A stretch of DNA of 64,000 nucleotides from Pseudidiomarina piscicola (GCF_902806985.1 NZ_CADCXY010000004.1:62001-126000); one strand, 5' to 3'. Positions 18,851 through 26,518 are shown, numbered from the stretch's first letter. Notes: a model not told the origin generated them from the letters alone. Numbers and translations: made by a program.

Positions 18851-19537
18851 TCACACCAACCGCAAGTCCGGCTCTTGTTTATGCGGGTTTGGAAAATCAC
18901 CTTCTTTGGCACCCGGAGTGGCTCCGTCGCAGAGCCCTTTCGCATAACGATACAGGTTGTCGTACAAGAATCGTTCAAAAGGCACAAACTCAGCACTTTT
19001 ACGGCGTTGTTTGTTCACTCGTTTTGTTTCCTGATTAAGCATTTCACAAAAGTGCCAGGCGTGTTCGCTATCGAATAGACGTGGCTTAACATCTCGTTTA
19101 TAAGCTTCTAGCCAAAGCTTTGCATCGGCTAAATGGCCGTTAATGCTCATATCTAAGTTGCGATGGCATTCTGCTACCGGCTTCGTGTTAAATTGCCGCA
19201 CGACTTCGGCAATTTGTGCATCTGTTCGCACAAAACCGCCCATACGAAACCAAGCCAACATATGCTCTAACCATAACGCATCAAAATCCCGCGCAATTTC
19301 ATTCCAGTCCGGCTTTAATACGTAGGGCATGACAATGCTATAGCGGCTATAAGATTCCATCGCAAACACCAACCAGCAAAGCTCATCGCGCACGACATGA
19401 AATTGCCAGCCACATTGCACGCTGTTTGTTACCACTGGCTGTACACCAGGATTCTCGCCGTTCGCATCAGTAAGCCGGGGGAAGTCCAGTTTACATAGCT
19501 TGGTGAGTTGATTTGAGATACTGAATCTGAGTTTCAT
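18851..19537 (-). CDS. DUF6933-type protein
   Basis: A 228-residue protein starting MKLRFSISNQLTKLCKLDFP with QCGWQFHVVRDELCWLVFAMESYSRYSIVMP, the pattern of the DUF6933 N-terminal domain, plus a helical C-terminal extension. Its biological role is unknown. It is 28 bases downstream of the Fic gene and may belong with it in the older island remnant. Confidence 0.7.
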   Translation of the reverse strand: MKLRFSISNQLTKLCKLDFPRLTDANGENPGVQPVVTNSVQCGWQFHVVRDELCWLVFAMESYSRYSIVMPYVLKPDWNEIARDFDALWLEHMLAWFRMGGFVRTDAQIAEVVRQFNTKPVAECHRNLDMSINGHLADAKLWLEAYKRDVKPRLFDSEHAWHFCEMLNQETKRVNKQRRKSAEFVPFERFLYDNLYRYAKGLCDGATPGAKEGDFPNPHKQEPDLRLV

Positions 19538-19565
19538 TGCATTTTGCTGTCCTGTTTATTAGCAT

Positions 19566-21122
19566 TTAAATCTCTTCGTTCATCACCGCAACAACATCAA
19601 TTTCAAATTTATCCTTAATTTCTTCGATTAGGTGGATCGCCAGCTGCTCCAGTTCTTTGAGAATCGGACCATCTACTAGAGCTTCTAATTGCTTACGTTT
19701 GCGATTCGGAACTTCACCACCGTTTTGAATAATAATCGACAAAACCATATCGATTTTAGTGTTCGGCAAGTCCGCATTTTCATTGATAAATTTTTTCAAG
19801 CGATCGAACACGGTAAGTAAGCATACTTCCTTTAGTAAATCATCGGAGATGGCCGTATCCATCATTTCATATACAAACTTTACATGCTCGGTGTAGTCCG
19901 GAAAGCGATACATGTAATCAATATCATTATTGATTACGATTTTATTGGAATGGTCGAATTCGTAATCCAACATCGCCATTATTGGTATCGAAATGGTTTC
20001 AAGAACCCGGTCGTATTTTTGTTGGTTTTTTAGGATCGCAGCAGATATCGGAATAATAAACTTATGCACTGGTTCTCGATGCTTCATGACGTCATGAATC
20101 AGATAGCGATGAATGCGACCATTTCCATCGTCAAATGGGTGAATATAAACTTCACCGAAAGATATCAAAGTTGCATGGAATAATGGGGGAACTGAGCCAT
20201 CGATCATCAAGTTTTCATGTAGCTTAAATAGACCATTCATCATACTTGCTACGTGTTCTTGTTTAGCTCCAACGTAATGAACATCCTCGTCTCGATTCCC
20301 AAACCGTTGAATCGTTGTACCGACATAAATCTCCGATTCACGGTAATCGACCGATTTAAATCTCTCATCCACAATTTGATTCTGAACGTTGATAAGCGAA
20401 TGCTTATTCAACTCATATAAGCCAACATTTTTTATGGCATTTAGGAATCTTTGCATTCGCTGTCGGTTTGGCTTTTCTCTCTCTATCTCCGTCGATGACT
20501 TTGTTTCTTTTGTATAAAGGTAATTAACTGATCGTCCAATCACATCAACTGATAACTGCTCTCCGATGCGCTGCATTTTCGCAAATGCAGTTTTATAAAC
20601 GTCAGCCTCATCAAGTTGACTTATATCAGCTGTTTTTCGGATCGTTGGACAAAATTCGGGTGTACCTAACGCGTTGTTAATAACCCGCGTTCGTTTGTCT
20701 TTCTGCCCATTTCCTAGGGTGTAGTAGAACTCGTCCTCAAACAGTTTTATATAATTCGACGACTTTAAGTCCGGGATATCAAGCTTCCGCCCAGTTAACC
20801 ATTCGTACAGAAACCAGAGGACTCGGTTATATTGACTTGTCGGTTTATCTAAAATAAACGCAGTAAATTCAGTCACATTAATTTTTTTATAAACTGCCGC
20901 AAAGAAATGTAGCCTGATGCCTTGGTTTTTTATTGCCGCATGCATCTGCCAGTAGGGGTTGTCATCGTACTTTAGATGGCCAGGAATTACCTTGCGCTTG
21001 CTACCACCATATTGGATCAACTGTTCCTTTTCCGCGTTTGGATCCTGATAAACCTCCACACCGAGCTTCGGTAGACGTAGATCGTAATGCAGATTGAGGT
21101 AAGCATATCCAACTGGTTTCAT
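19566..21122 (-). CDS. Fic-domain protein (predicted AMP/UMP-transferase)
   Basis: A 518-residue protein with a perfect Fic motif HPFDDGNGR at 328-336 (GEVYIHPFDDGNGRIHRYL), whose His performs nucleotidyl transfer to target hydroxyls. The stretch SSTEIERE (near residue 210) aligns with the inhibitory S/T-x-x-x-E-G/N helix motif, with Arg where Gly/Asn is usual. A long N-terminal part (about 1-190) and a helical C-terminal part (about 400-518) flank the core. The ribosome site is AAAGGACTGCT. A/T-rich codon use differs from nearby core genes, and it lies beside an integrase relic, so it was probably imported. It may act as a toxin or in phage defence. Confidence 0.9.
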   Translation of the reverse strand: MKPVGYAYLNLHYDLRLPKLGVEVYQDPNAEKEQLIQYGGSKRKVIPGHLKYDDNPYWQMHAAIKNQGIRLHFFAAVYKKINVTEFTAFILDKPTSQYNRVLWFLYEWLTGRKLDIPDLKSSNYIKLFEDEFYYTLGNGQKDKRTRVINNALGTPEFCPTIRKTADISQLDEADVYKTAFAKMQRIGEQLSVDVIGRSVNYLYTKETKSSTEIEREKPNRQRMQRFLNAIKNVGLYELNKHSLINVQNQIVDERFKSVDYRESEIYVGTTIQRFGNRDEDVHYVGAKQEHVASMMNGLFKLHENLMIDGSVPPLFHATLISFGEVYIHPFDDGNGRIHRYLIHDVMKHREPVHKFIIPISAAILKNQQKYDRVLETISIPIMAMLDYEFDHSNKIVINNDIDYMYRFPDYTEHVKFVYEMMDTAISDDLLKEVCLLTVFDRLKKFINENADLPNTKIDMVLSIIIQNGGEVPNRKRKQLEALVDGPILKELEQLAIHLIEEIKDKFEIDVVAVMNEEI

Positions 21123-21289
21123 AGCAGTCCTTTACTTCTCGCCAAAAAGGTCTTATTTTTAGTCAACGTTTATGTATACGTATATGATAGCTGGTTTATC
21201 AGAGAAATCATTACATTTTAGATGTTTTAATTACAAAATAGGTTTTTAACTTACAAATCGAGATTTACTTTTTGAATTTCGAGTTTTAG

Positions 21290-21481
21290 TTACCTCAAGT
21301 CGTACCAAACCATCGGCTCAATCACATCAGCAACCTGTTGATGCGCCTGCCGTCGCTCCTCATAGTAATCATACCGGTCATAAATACCTTCTACGCCTTT
21401 CAGGCTATGGTTTATAGCCCGTTCGCCAACGGCGCCGCTGAAACCTAAAGCAGATACTTGGCTACGAAACGGAAAAACCAA
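21290..21481 (-). pseudogene. Tyrosine integrase relic, C-terminal end only
   Basis: The 63-codon frame encodes FRSQVSALGFSGAVGERAINHSLKGVEGIYDRYDYYEERRQ, the last part of a P4-type integrase, including the catalytic Tyr in GIYDRYDY. All N-terminal and core catalytic parts are gone. It is on the same strand as the intact island integrase and sits just outside the left attachment repeat, where the integrase of an earlier insertion into yicC would be expected. Confidence 0.85.
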
Positions 21482-21502
21482 GAAGATCCAGAAACAACAA
21501 TG

Positions 21503-21524
21503 CCCTTTATTTAAAAGGGCTTTG
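21503..21524. terminator. Terminator-like hairpin beside the integrase relic
   Basis: GCCCTTT at 21503-21509 pairs with AAAGGGC at 21515-21521 across a 5-base loop, followed by TTT. It lies between the integrase relic and the left attachment repeat. No gene reads into it clearly. Confidence 0.5.
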
Positions 21525-21564
21525 GAAGCATCAGGAAAATATCAGATAGGGCAGAGAAATTTAC

Positions 21565-21581
21565 TCAATGTTCTGGATCTG
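21565..21581. other. Left attachment repeat (copy of the yicC 3' end)
   Basis: TCAATGTTCTGGATCTG matches 37754-37770 with one mismatch; the last 14 bases are identical. Read on the minus strand it gives the codons for QIQNIE followed by TAA, exactly the end of YicC. This marks the left junction of the island. Confidence 0.88.
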
Positions 21582-21644
21582 AATATATTTAACGACCATA
21601 CCTGTATGATATGCATAACTATTAACGGAAAGATGGCTTATGTA

Positions 21645-21663
21645 GTCACCACTTTTGTCACCA
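21645..21663. repeat. Left arm-type repeats (GTCACCA twice)
   Basis: GTCACCACTTTTGTCACCA contains two GTCACCA units 12 bases apart. The same arrangement with two changes stands at 37624-37642 inside the right end. Such paired repeats near both ends of an island fit arm-binding sites of a tyrosine integrase or its excision factor. Confidence 0.6.
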
Positions 21664-21702
21664 ATACTGCTTCGACAAAAAGCTGTGTTTTGAGAGGAAT
21701 AT

Positions 21703-21731
21703 AAAAAAGAAAGGGAGCCCAAAGGCTCCCT
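21703..21731 (-). terminator. Intrinsic terminator ending the PRTase/RNA unit
   Basis: On the minus strand AGGGAGCC pairs with GGCTCCCT across a 4-base loop (8 bp), followed by TTCTTTTTTAT. Confidence 0.92.
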
Positions 21732-21938
21732 AAGTTCTTTTCTTACGACCAGCTTAGCTGGAAGGAGAAGCCGCTGCCATTCTCAAACTGCTTTCTACTC
21801 CTTACGAGTTGACCGCAGTAGGTGCTTGCACGGACCCACAAGTCTTTCGACTTGCCTCATTTTTATAGACCGAAGGGGCGTAAACTTGGTCTTGCACACA
21901 TAATAGCCGTTTCGAGTAAAACATTCAAGCAACTAGCA
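21703..21938 (-). ncRNA. Candidate structured RNA downstream of the phosphoribosyltransferase
   Basis: No gene is found in ~235 bases between the PRTase stop and a strong intrinsic terminator on the same strand. The minus strand contains several perfect helices: AGACC/GGTCT (21867-21871 with 21888-21892), CAAGTC-GAAA-GACTTG with a GNRA loop (21839-21854), nested CTACT/AGTAG and ACTC/GAGT (21795-21821), CCAGC-TAA-GCTGG (21749-21761), and the terminator stem (21712-21731). The density of helices and the ending argue for a folded RNA rather than a trailing UTR. I do not recognise an Rfam family. It may be processed from the PRTase message. Confidence 0.6.
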
Positions 21939-22652
21939 TTATAAAGCACTTAGCAAGCAAACAGCTCCAGCGACATTAAACCCACTAGCTTTTAACAGTT
22001 TCGCCGCATTCGAAATAGTTGTGCCGGTGGACAGCAAATCATCGACCAACAATAAGTTTTCAGCTGGTAAGCACTCTAGCAGATCGGTATTTAACGACAA
22101 TGGGTTAAAATAAGGACGTATTTTATTCCTCATTTCCTTGAGGGTTACCAATTCATTCGGATCAAGCTTGGCAAATGTCGCTAGTTGCGACTTTACCTCT
22201 GCTCGATGCTGCCTTTTGACTGCAGCTTGATCAAATCCCGCGATAACTTCCCCAACGGTCGCTTTTTTGAAGATGCTATTGAATATTTCTGCGCCGTTTT
22301 TCCTAGATATTCGACGAGCTAAAATTTCTGCTACAGGATAGGAGGATGGCACCGTTACTAAACCGCCGCACGGAACTCTCTCCATGATTTTATCAAGAAT
22401 GGCGTCGAAACTTGGATTAAATCGCACTAGTTCTCGACTGCGGATCCGAAAACCTTTGGTTTTCTTTAGCGCATATATAAACGGATTACCGTCCCTCTCT
22501 TTATCACCATCTTTTGTTCGTCGGTATACGCTGTAAGTTAAAAGGTTAGGATACTTCTTCAATGCAGGATTTCTGTCAGGGCATGTTACAAGACGTAACT
22601 GATGATCTTCATTTAAAGTCACAAACTTATCTCTTGAAACATCTATACCCAC
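21939..22652 (-). CDS. Phosphoribosyltransferase-like protein of a putative defence unit
   Basis: A 237-residue protein with a type I PRTase fold. The PRPP-binding loop LLLVDDLLSTGTTIS is at 200-214, and a VTVPSSYPVAEILARRI strand-helix stands near residue 97. The N-terminal ~90 residues (YRRTKDGDKERDGNPFIYALKKTKGF) are not those of purine or pyrimidine salvage enzymes or of ComF, which has a zinc finger. The start is GTG 22652 behind AAAGGAATTAGC. Upstream on the same strand are a T-arm-like hairpin and an XRE gene; downstream is the candidate RNA. PRTase proteins occur as effectors of type III retrons, but no reverse transcriptase is present. The reaction and target are unknown. Confidence 0.8.
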   Translation of the reverse strand: MGIDVSRDKFVTLNEDHQLRLVTCPDRNPALKKYPNLLTYSVYRRTKDGDKERDGNPFIYALKKTKGFRIRSRELVRFNPSFDAILDKIMERVPCGGLVTVPSSYPVAEILARRISRKNGAEIFNSIFKKATVGEVIAGFDQAAVKRQHRAEVKSQLATFAKLDPNELVTLKEMRNKIRPYFNPLSLNTDLLECLPAENLLLVDDLLSTGTTISNAAKLLKASGFNVAGAVCLLSAL

Positions 22653-22706
22653 GCTAATTCCTTTTAACAGTTTGCGTTCACGATAACCTGGTGGAAGTCC
22701 TTGAAG

Positions 22707-22732
22707 TGGTTAAGGGAGGGATTCGAACCCTC
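22707..22732 (-). other. tRNA T-arm-like hairpin between the XRE and PRTase genes
   Basis: The minus strand reads GAGGG-TTCGAAT-CCCTC, a perfect 5-bp stem and the 7-base TTCRANY loop of a tRNA T arm, followed by CCTTAACCA, which resembles a tRNA 3' end with CCA. The acceptor strand would be about two bases short and there is no D arm or anticodon arm upstream, so it is not an intact tRNA. The 11-base GATTCGAACCC (plus strand) recurs at 22764-22774 in the 3' end of the XRE gene. It could be an attachment relic or a tRNA mimic. Confidence 0.55.
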
Positions 22733-22748
22733 TCAAGTGTTCAATTCA

Positions 22749-22985
22749 CTAACGCTTCCTAACGATTCGAACCCCATTCGCGGGGTCTAAATCTAATGCT
22801 TCACAATACTCAATAAACTCTATCAAGTCTAATCGCCGCTCGCACTGCTCGACCTTGCCCACAAAGGAGTGAGGGACTCCCAGCTTGGCTGCCAGATCGC
22901 GCATAGTTAGTCCTTGGTCGCATCTAGCTTTTTTGAGCCAGGCAACTAAGCGCTGATGTTGTGGACTATGAAGTGTCTTGTGCAT
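22749..22985 (-). CDS. XRE-family HTH regulator of the PRTase unit
   Basis: A 78-residue regulator: an HTH (LVAWLKKARCDQGLTMRDLAAKLGVPHSFVGKVEQCERRLDLIEFIEYCEAL) fills most of the protein. The frame continues upstream to 23036, but that part is the palindromic operator, so ATG 22985 is preferred. The 22999-23018 palindrome lies directly in front, which suggests autorepression and joint control of the divergent 23060 gene. It probably forms an operon with the PRTase 97 bases downstream. Confidence 0.85.
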   Translation of the reverse strand: MHKTLHSPQHQRLVAWLKKARCDQGLTMRDLAAKLGVPHSFVGKVEQCERRLDLIEFIEYCEALDLDPANGVRIVRKR

Positions 22986-22998
22986 TGTCCCATTCTTA

Positions 22999-23033
22999 GG
23001 TACAAGTGACCTTGTACCCAATTCAGGTACAAA
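22999..23033. promoter_or_regulatory. Palindromic operator GGTACAAG-N4-CTTGTACC plus extra half-site
   Basis: A perfect 8-bp inverted repeat at 22999-23006 and 23011-23018 with a 4-base spacer, followed by a further half-site GGTACAAA at 23026-23033. It stands between divergent genes, 14 bases before the XRE start and 42 bases before the 23060 gene, the usual place for an XRE autorepressor site. Confidence 0.8.
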
Positions 23034-23059
23034 CAATGTTAAGCAAGGACGGATAAGTT

Positions 23060-23245
23060 ATGAGCTACGGCTATGAGCCAAAGGTTTGGAAAGAAAAGGC
23101 GCGCCAGCACTGGCAAGAATTTCAACCTACGCTATTTAACGAACTAAGTGCATCGAATCAGTTGGAAGATGCGCTTCATTATGCGGTCGAACAAACGTGG
23201 GCTGAAATGCAAAGTTTGATGAGTGAGGGCTTTCAGGCGCACTAA
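23060..23245 (+). CDS. Small protein, probably the N-terminal part of a split gene
   Basis: 61 residues, MSYGYEPKVWKEKARQHWQEF ... MQSLMSEGFQAH then TAA. It resembles small proteins found next to regulators in integrative elements, where the sequence usually continues past this point. After the TAA the same frame continues AWEMVRENYLFVPEEEG into the next gene with no frameshift. A single GAA-to-TAA change would explain the stop. It is divergent from the XRE gene and shares its operator. Confidence 0.6.
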   Translation: MSYGYEPKVWKEKARQHWQEFQPTLFNELSASNQLEDALHYAVEQTWAEMQSLMSEGFQAH

Positions 23246-23254
23246 GCCTGGGAG

Positions 23255-23848
23255 ATGGTTCGCGAGAACTACTTATTCGTCCCTGAGGAAGAAGGGTTGT
23301 ATGACGACGAGGAACTGCCGGTTAATGTCATGCACGAATATAACCAATGGCTTCACGAAGAATCGATTCGCCAAAACGAGGAATGGTTAAAACAGTTTGA
23401 GCAAGACGCTGAAGTCGAATCAACTGTAACCAGTGACAACAACAAAAATAAGCAACCAAACGTTGCGTGGTTGACAGTTCTTCGCTGGATAATCATGTTA
23501 CCAGCAGCGTTGGTGGTAGCCTATCTAGCAAGTCGTCTCGCGATTTTAGTGATAGGCTTTGGGCTCACCTCTGAAGGTTATTCAAACTTCTCTTTTTGGA
23601 CCCGATTTTACTTAGTAACTTCAGAGCATGTCGTTTTGGGTATAGCCCTAATTTTTACAGCTGTCGGTATCGCCCCAAGCCACAAGCACATCGTTGCCAT
23701 ATCTCTATCCATTTTTACTCTTTTATTTACCGGCTTCCTGATTCATTCGATACTCCTTCTCAGCGATTACTGGGCCCTATGGGGTGCTTTTTGCCTAGTT
23801 ACCTCGGTAATGGTTAGTGCAACCAACGTGTACCGATGTTATCGGTGA
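23255..23848 (+). CDS. Membrane protein, same frame as the preceding small gene
   Basis: 197 residues. An acidic N-terminal part (VRENYLFVPEEEGLYDDEELPVN) leads to four hydrophobic helices (residues about 70-95, 118-142, 146-168, 172-192). The first ATG has GGGAG directly against it with no spacing, a poor ribosome site, which supports this being the downstream part of a gene interrupted at 23243-23245. If translated alone, re-initiation after the stop would be needed. No function can be assigned; membrane partners with acidic linkers are common in defence islands. Confidence 0.6.
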   Translation: MVRENYLFVPEEEGLYDDEELPVNVMHEYNQWLHEESIRQNEEWLKQFEQDAEVESTVTSDNNKNKQPNVAWLTVLRWIIMLPAALVVAYLASRLAILVIGFGLTSEGYSNFSFWTRFYLVTSEHVVLGIALIFTAVGIAPSHKHIVAISLSIFTLLFTGFLIHSILLLSDYWALWGAFCLVTSVMVSATNVYRCYR

Positions 23849-23937
23849 ATTACAGAACTCGTCGAATCAACCTTATTTTATTGATTTCATGTTAGCGATC
23901 GGAGATGGTAAGCACTCTCAGTAACGAAGGGACTGTT

Positions 23938-24492
23938 ATGGGTAGCGGCGTTCACAATAAACTAATAGGACAAATCGGTGAAAACTTAGTTGCGGCCAAA
24001 CTCGGCACACTTGGATATTATGCATCGCCTTATGCCGGTAATGTACCTGGTTTTGACTTGACTGCGGTCGATAGCAAAACACTTTCATCGTTTCCTATTC
24101 AAGTAAAATGCAGTACTGCTAACACCCTTGTGCACTCGCAAATTGACCGTTGGATTGAGACCACTATTGATTCAACTGGCAAATATTTTTTTGGCGAGTT
24201 AATCCACCTCGAGCACCCGAACATGCTTTGGATCATGGTTAATCTACCCCATGGCCAGATTGAGAATGCCCGCTATTTTATATGCCGTGAATCTGATATT
24301 CAGGAGCTGGCTGTCGAGCGTTTTATTGCCTTTATTAAGCGTCATGACTACCGTCGTCCTAACGGTGGCAACTCCAAACAAGCAATTCTCACTCTCAAAG
24401 AACTTGGTAGATATGAAGATAACTGGTCGCTCATTGCGCCAGCTAGTAAGACTATAACAACTCATGATGGAAGGGAATCAAATGACTTATAG
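23938..24492 (+). CDS. PD-(D/E)XK-like small nuclease at the head of the McrBC operon
   Basis: 184 residues from ATG 23938 (GAAGGGA site); an upstream start at 23905 is less well placed. The N-terminal half has GQIGENLVAAKLGTLGYYASP, then PGFDLTAV and FPIQVKCS, the Glu ... Asp ... Gln-x-Lys order of the PD-(D/E)XK fold. The C-terminal half is helical. It overlaps the McrB start by 11 bases, so it is translated with it. It could be an extra nuclease or a processing partner of the McrBC complex. No specific family is recognised. Confidence 0.68.
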   Translation: MGSGVHNKLIGQIGENLVAAKLGTLGYYASPYAGNVPGFDLTAVDSKTLSSFPIQVKCSTANTLVHSQIDRWIETTIDSTGKYFFGELIHLEHPNMLWIMVNLPHGQIENARYFICRESDIQELAVERFIAFIKRHDYRRPNGGNSKQAILTLKELGRYEDNWSLIAPASKTITTHDGRESNDL

Positions 24493-26518
24493 CTCAAATG
24501 GATTCAAAACCTTTCTCCGCAATGAGCGGAAATCCAATGGCGAGGCATATTCAAATAATACGGTTAGCCAGTATGTCTCAGCTGTAAATAGAGCCGCACA
24601 CCATGCAGGTTTTGATTTGTGGTCTTCTCAAAGCGAAGAAGTCGATAACTTTGTTCAAAAGTTTGAACCGGGTCATGAATTTGAAGAATTTGGAGCGCAA
24701 GGTAACAACACCGTCATATCTGCTTTGCGATTGTTGAAAAGATACTTTGCCAATAGCAACAGCTACCTACTCACATGGAATCCTGAGAAATATCACGTTG
24801 GCGGCAATTCGGGTGTAGAGCTAGGGAACGAACAACAGTGGAGTTGCAATAGCACCAAACCACAAGTGGGTGATCGTGTATACCTCATGCAAGTAGGTGT
24901 TGAGCCAAGGGGAATTATTGCAGCTGGTATCGTGACTCAGGAGTCTTTTGAAGACAAAGATTGGGGTGATGAAACCAAAACTAAAAAATATATAAAGTTC
25001 AAACCAGTAGCCGTGCGGAACCCCCCTGAAGCTGGTCAACAGGTCTTAAATCAACTTAATCAACTAGCCCAAGAAACCGGCATTAATTTTAGCTGGAGCC
25101 CCCAAAGTTCTGGTATCAGTATTCCAAATAAAATATCTGATAAATTAGCGAGTTATTGGTTTGATGAAGATAGCTCGGTTGAGGAGAACACAATGACCGA
25201 CAACGCCATCACAAAAGTATCTCAACCGCTTAACCAAATCCTATTCGGCCCCCCTGGCACCGGTAAAACGTTCACAACTATTGAACGCGCTGTGCGAGCT
25301 GCAGAGCCGAATTTCACTTGGTCCAACCGAGATAAACTAAGAACTAGGTACCAAGAGCTTATCCACCAAGGGCGTATTCGGTTTGTCACTTTTCACCAAA
25401 GCTTTAGCTACGAAGATTTTGTGGAGGGGCTTACCGCACATACTGATAACGGAAACTTGGTCTATGAAAAGAGGCTAGGCATCTTCCGACAAATTGTTAA
25501 AGCGGCGAAGGAATACCAAGTTAGCGAGATTAAAAATGCTGCAACCTCATTTGATGAGTGTTGGGAGGCTTTTTTAACCGAATTAGAAGACAGTAATAAA
25601 GGTATCAGCATCACAACGCGCCGTAGCAACTTCACCGTTACAGAAGTTGATGCCAACACCATTCGTTTTGATAAAAGCCAAGGTCAATCGGTTCATACGC
25701 TTTCAGCCACCACATTAGAAGCTGTCTTTAACGGCGAACGAGAAATCAAAGGCGGCTTGCAGCCATATTACGAATCGCTCGTGCGTCGATTAAAAGAAAT
25801 TGGTTCTAAGCTAAACAACAAAAAGGTTGAGCGCCAGAATTACGTGCTCATCATCGACGAGATCAATCGCGGTAATATCTCACGGATTTTTGGTGAGCTG
25901 ATCACACTAATCGAACCATCTAAGCGCTCTGGTGCAACAGAAGCGCTAGAGGTAACACTTCCACTGACTGGCGACCGGTTCTCGGTGCCTGATAACTTAT
26001 ACATCATCGGTACAATGAACACTGCCGACCGTTCACTTGCAGGGCTCGATTTGGCCTTGCGTCGTCGCTTCGATTTCATTGAAATGCCGCCCCTTCCTGA
26101 AGAACTCAAAGGGGTTAGCGTTGACGGCATTGATGTTGAAGAGATGCTCGACGTTATCAATCGCCGAATTACGGCACTACTGGATAAAGACCACTGTATT
26201 GGCCATGCCTATTTTATTCATTTGAAAGACAAATCAGATGTTGTGTTACATGACCTCGCCGAAATTTTTCAGCAGAAGATCATTCCGCTGCTTCAAGAAT
26301 ACTTCTTTGAAGATTGGCAGCGTATCCGTTGGATATTGAATGATCAAAGCAAGTCGAACGACCATGCATTTATCGTGAAAGATGATGCGATTAATTTTGA
26401 TGAGCTGTTCCCCGGCGATGTGCAGCTAAACTCGCGTGACCGGTGGCGATTGAATGAGTCTGCTTTTGAACAGGCCGCATCTTACAAACAGATTTATGAA
26501 ATGGGTAGTGCTGAGTAA
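24482..26518 (+). CDS. mcrB: McrB-like AAA+ GTPase with N-terminal EVE-like domain
   Basis: A 678-residue protein. A helical domain (about 1-90: FKTFLRNERKSNGEAYSNNTVSQYVSAVN) precedes an EVE/PUA-type reader (about 95-195: LLTWNPEKYH ... VGDRVYLMQVGVEPRGIIAAGIV), then the McrB motor. The motor has Walker A GPPGTGKT at 256-263, VLIIDEINRGNISRIFGE, and the McrB signature GTMNTADRSLAGLDLALRRRFDF. EVE domains bind modified bases, so this should recognise modified invading DNA and drive cleavage by McrC. ATG 24482 follows GGAAGGGA. Stop and next start overlap (TAATG). Confidence 0.9.
   Translation: MTYSSNGFKTFLRNERKSNGEAYSNNTVSQYVSAVNRAAHHAGFDLWSSQSEEVDNFVQKFEPGHEFEEFGAQGNNTVISALRLLKRYFANSNSYLLTWNPEKYHVGGNSGVELGNEQQWSCNSTKPQVGDRVYLMQVGVEPRGIIAAGIVTQESFEDKDWGDETKTKKYIKFKPVAVRNPPEAGQQVLNQLNQLAQETGINFSWSPQSSGISIPNKISDKLASYWFDEDSSVEENTMTDNAITKVSQPLNQILFGPPGTGKTFTTIERAVRAAEPNFTWSNRDKLRTRYQELIHQGRIRFVTFHQSFSYEDFVEGLTAHTDNGNLVYEKRLGIFRQIVKAAKEYQVSEIKNAATSFDECWEAFLTELEDSNKGISITTRRSNFTVTEVDANTIRFDKSQGQSVHTLSATTLEAVFNGEREIKGGLQPYYESLVRRLKEIGSKLNNKKVERQNYVLIIDEINRGNISRIFGELITLIEPSKRSGATEALEVTLPLTGDRFSVPDNLYIIGTMNTADRSLAGLDLALRRRFDFIEMPPLPEELKGVSVDGIDVEEMLDVINRRITALLDKDHCIGHAYFIHLKDKSDVVLHDLAEIFQQKIIPLLQEYFFEDWQRIRWILNDQSKSNDHAFIVKDDAINFDELFPGDVQLNSRDRWRLNESAFEQAASYKQIYEMGSAE

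Noticed and set aside
22707-22732. Intact tRNA gene
   Set aside because: Only the T arm and a CCA-like end are present; acceptor length is wrong and the D and anticodon arms are missing.
21703-23036. Retron (type III, PRTase effector)
   Set aside because: No reverse transcriptase frame with a YADD-type motif exists on either strand in the island, and the RNA region shows no msr-msd style inverted ends.
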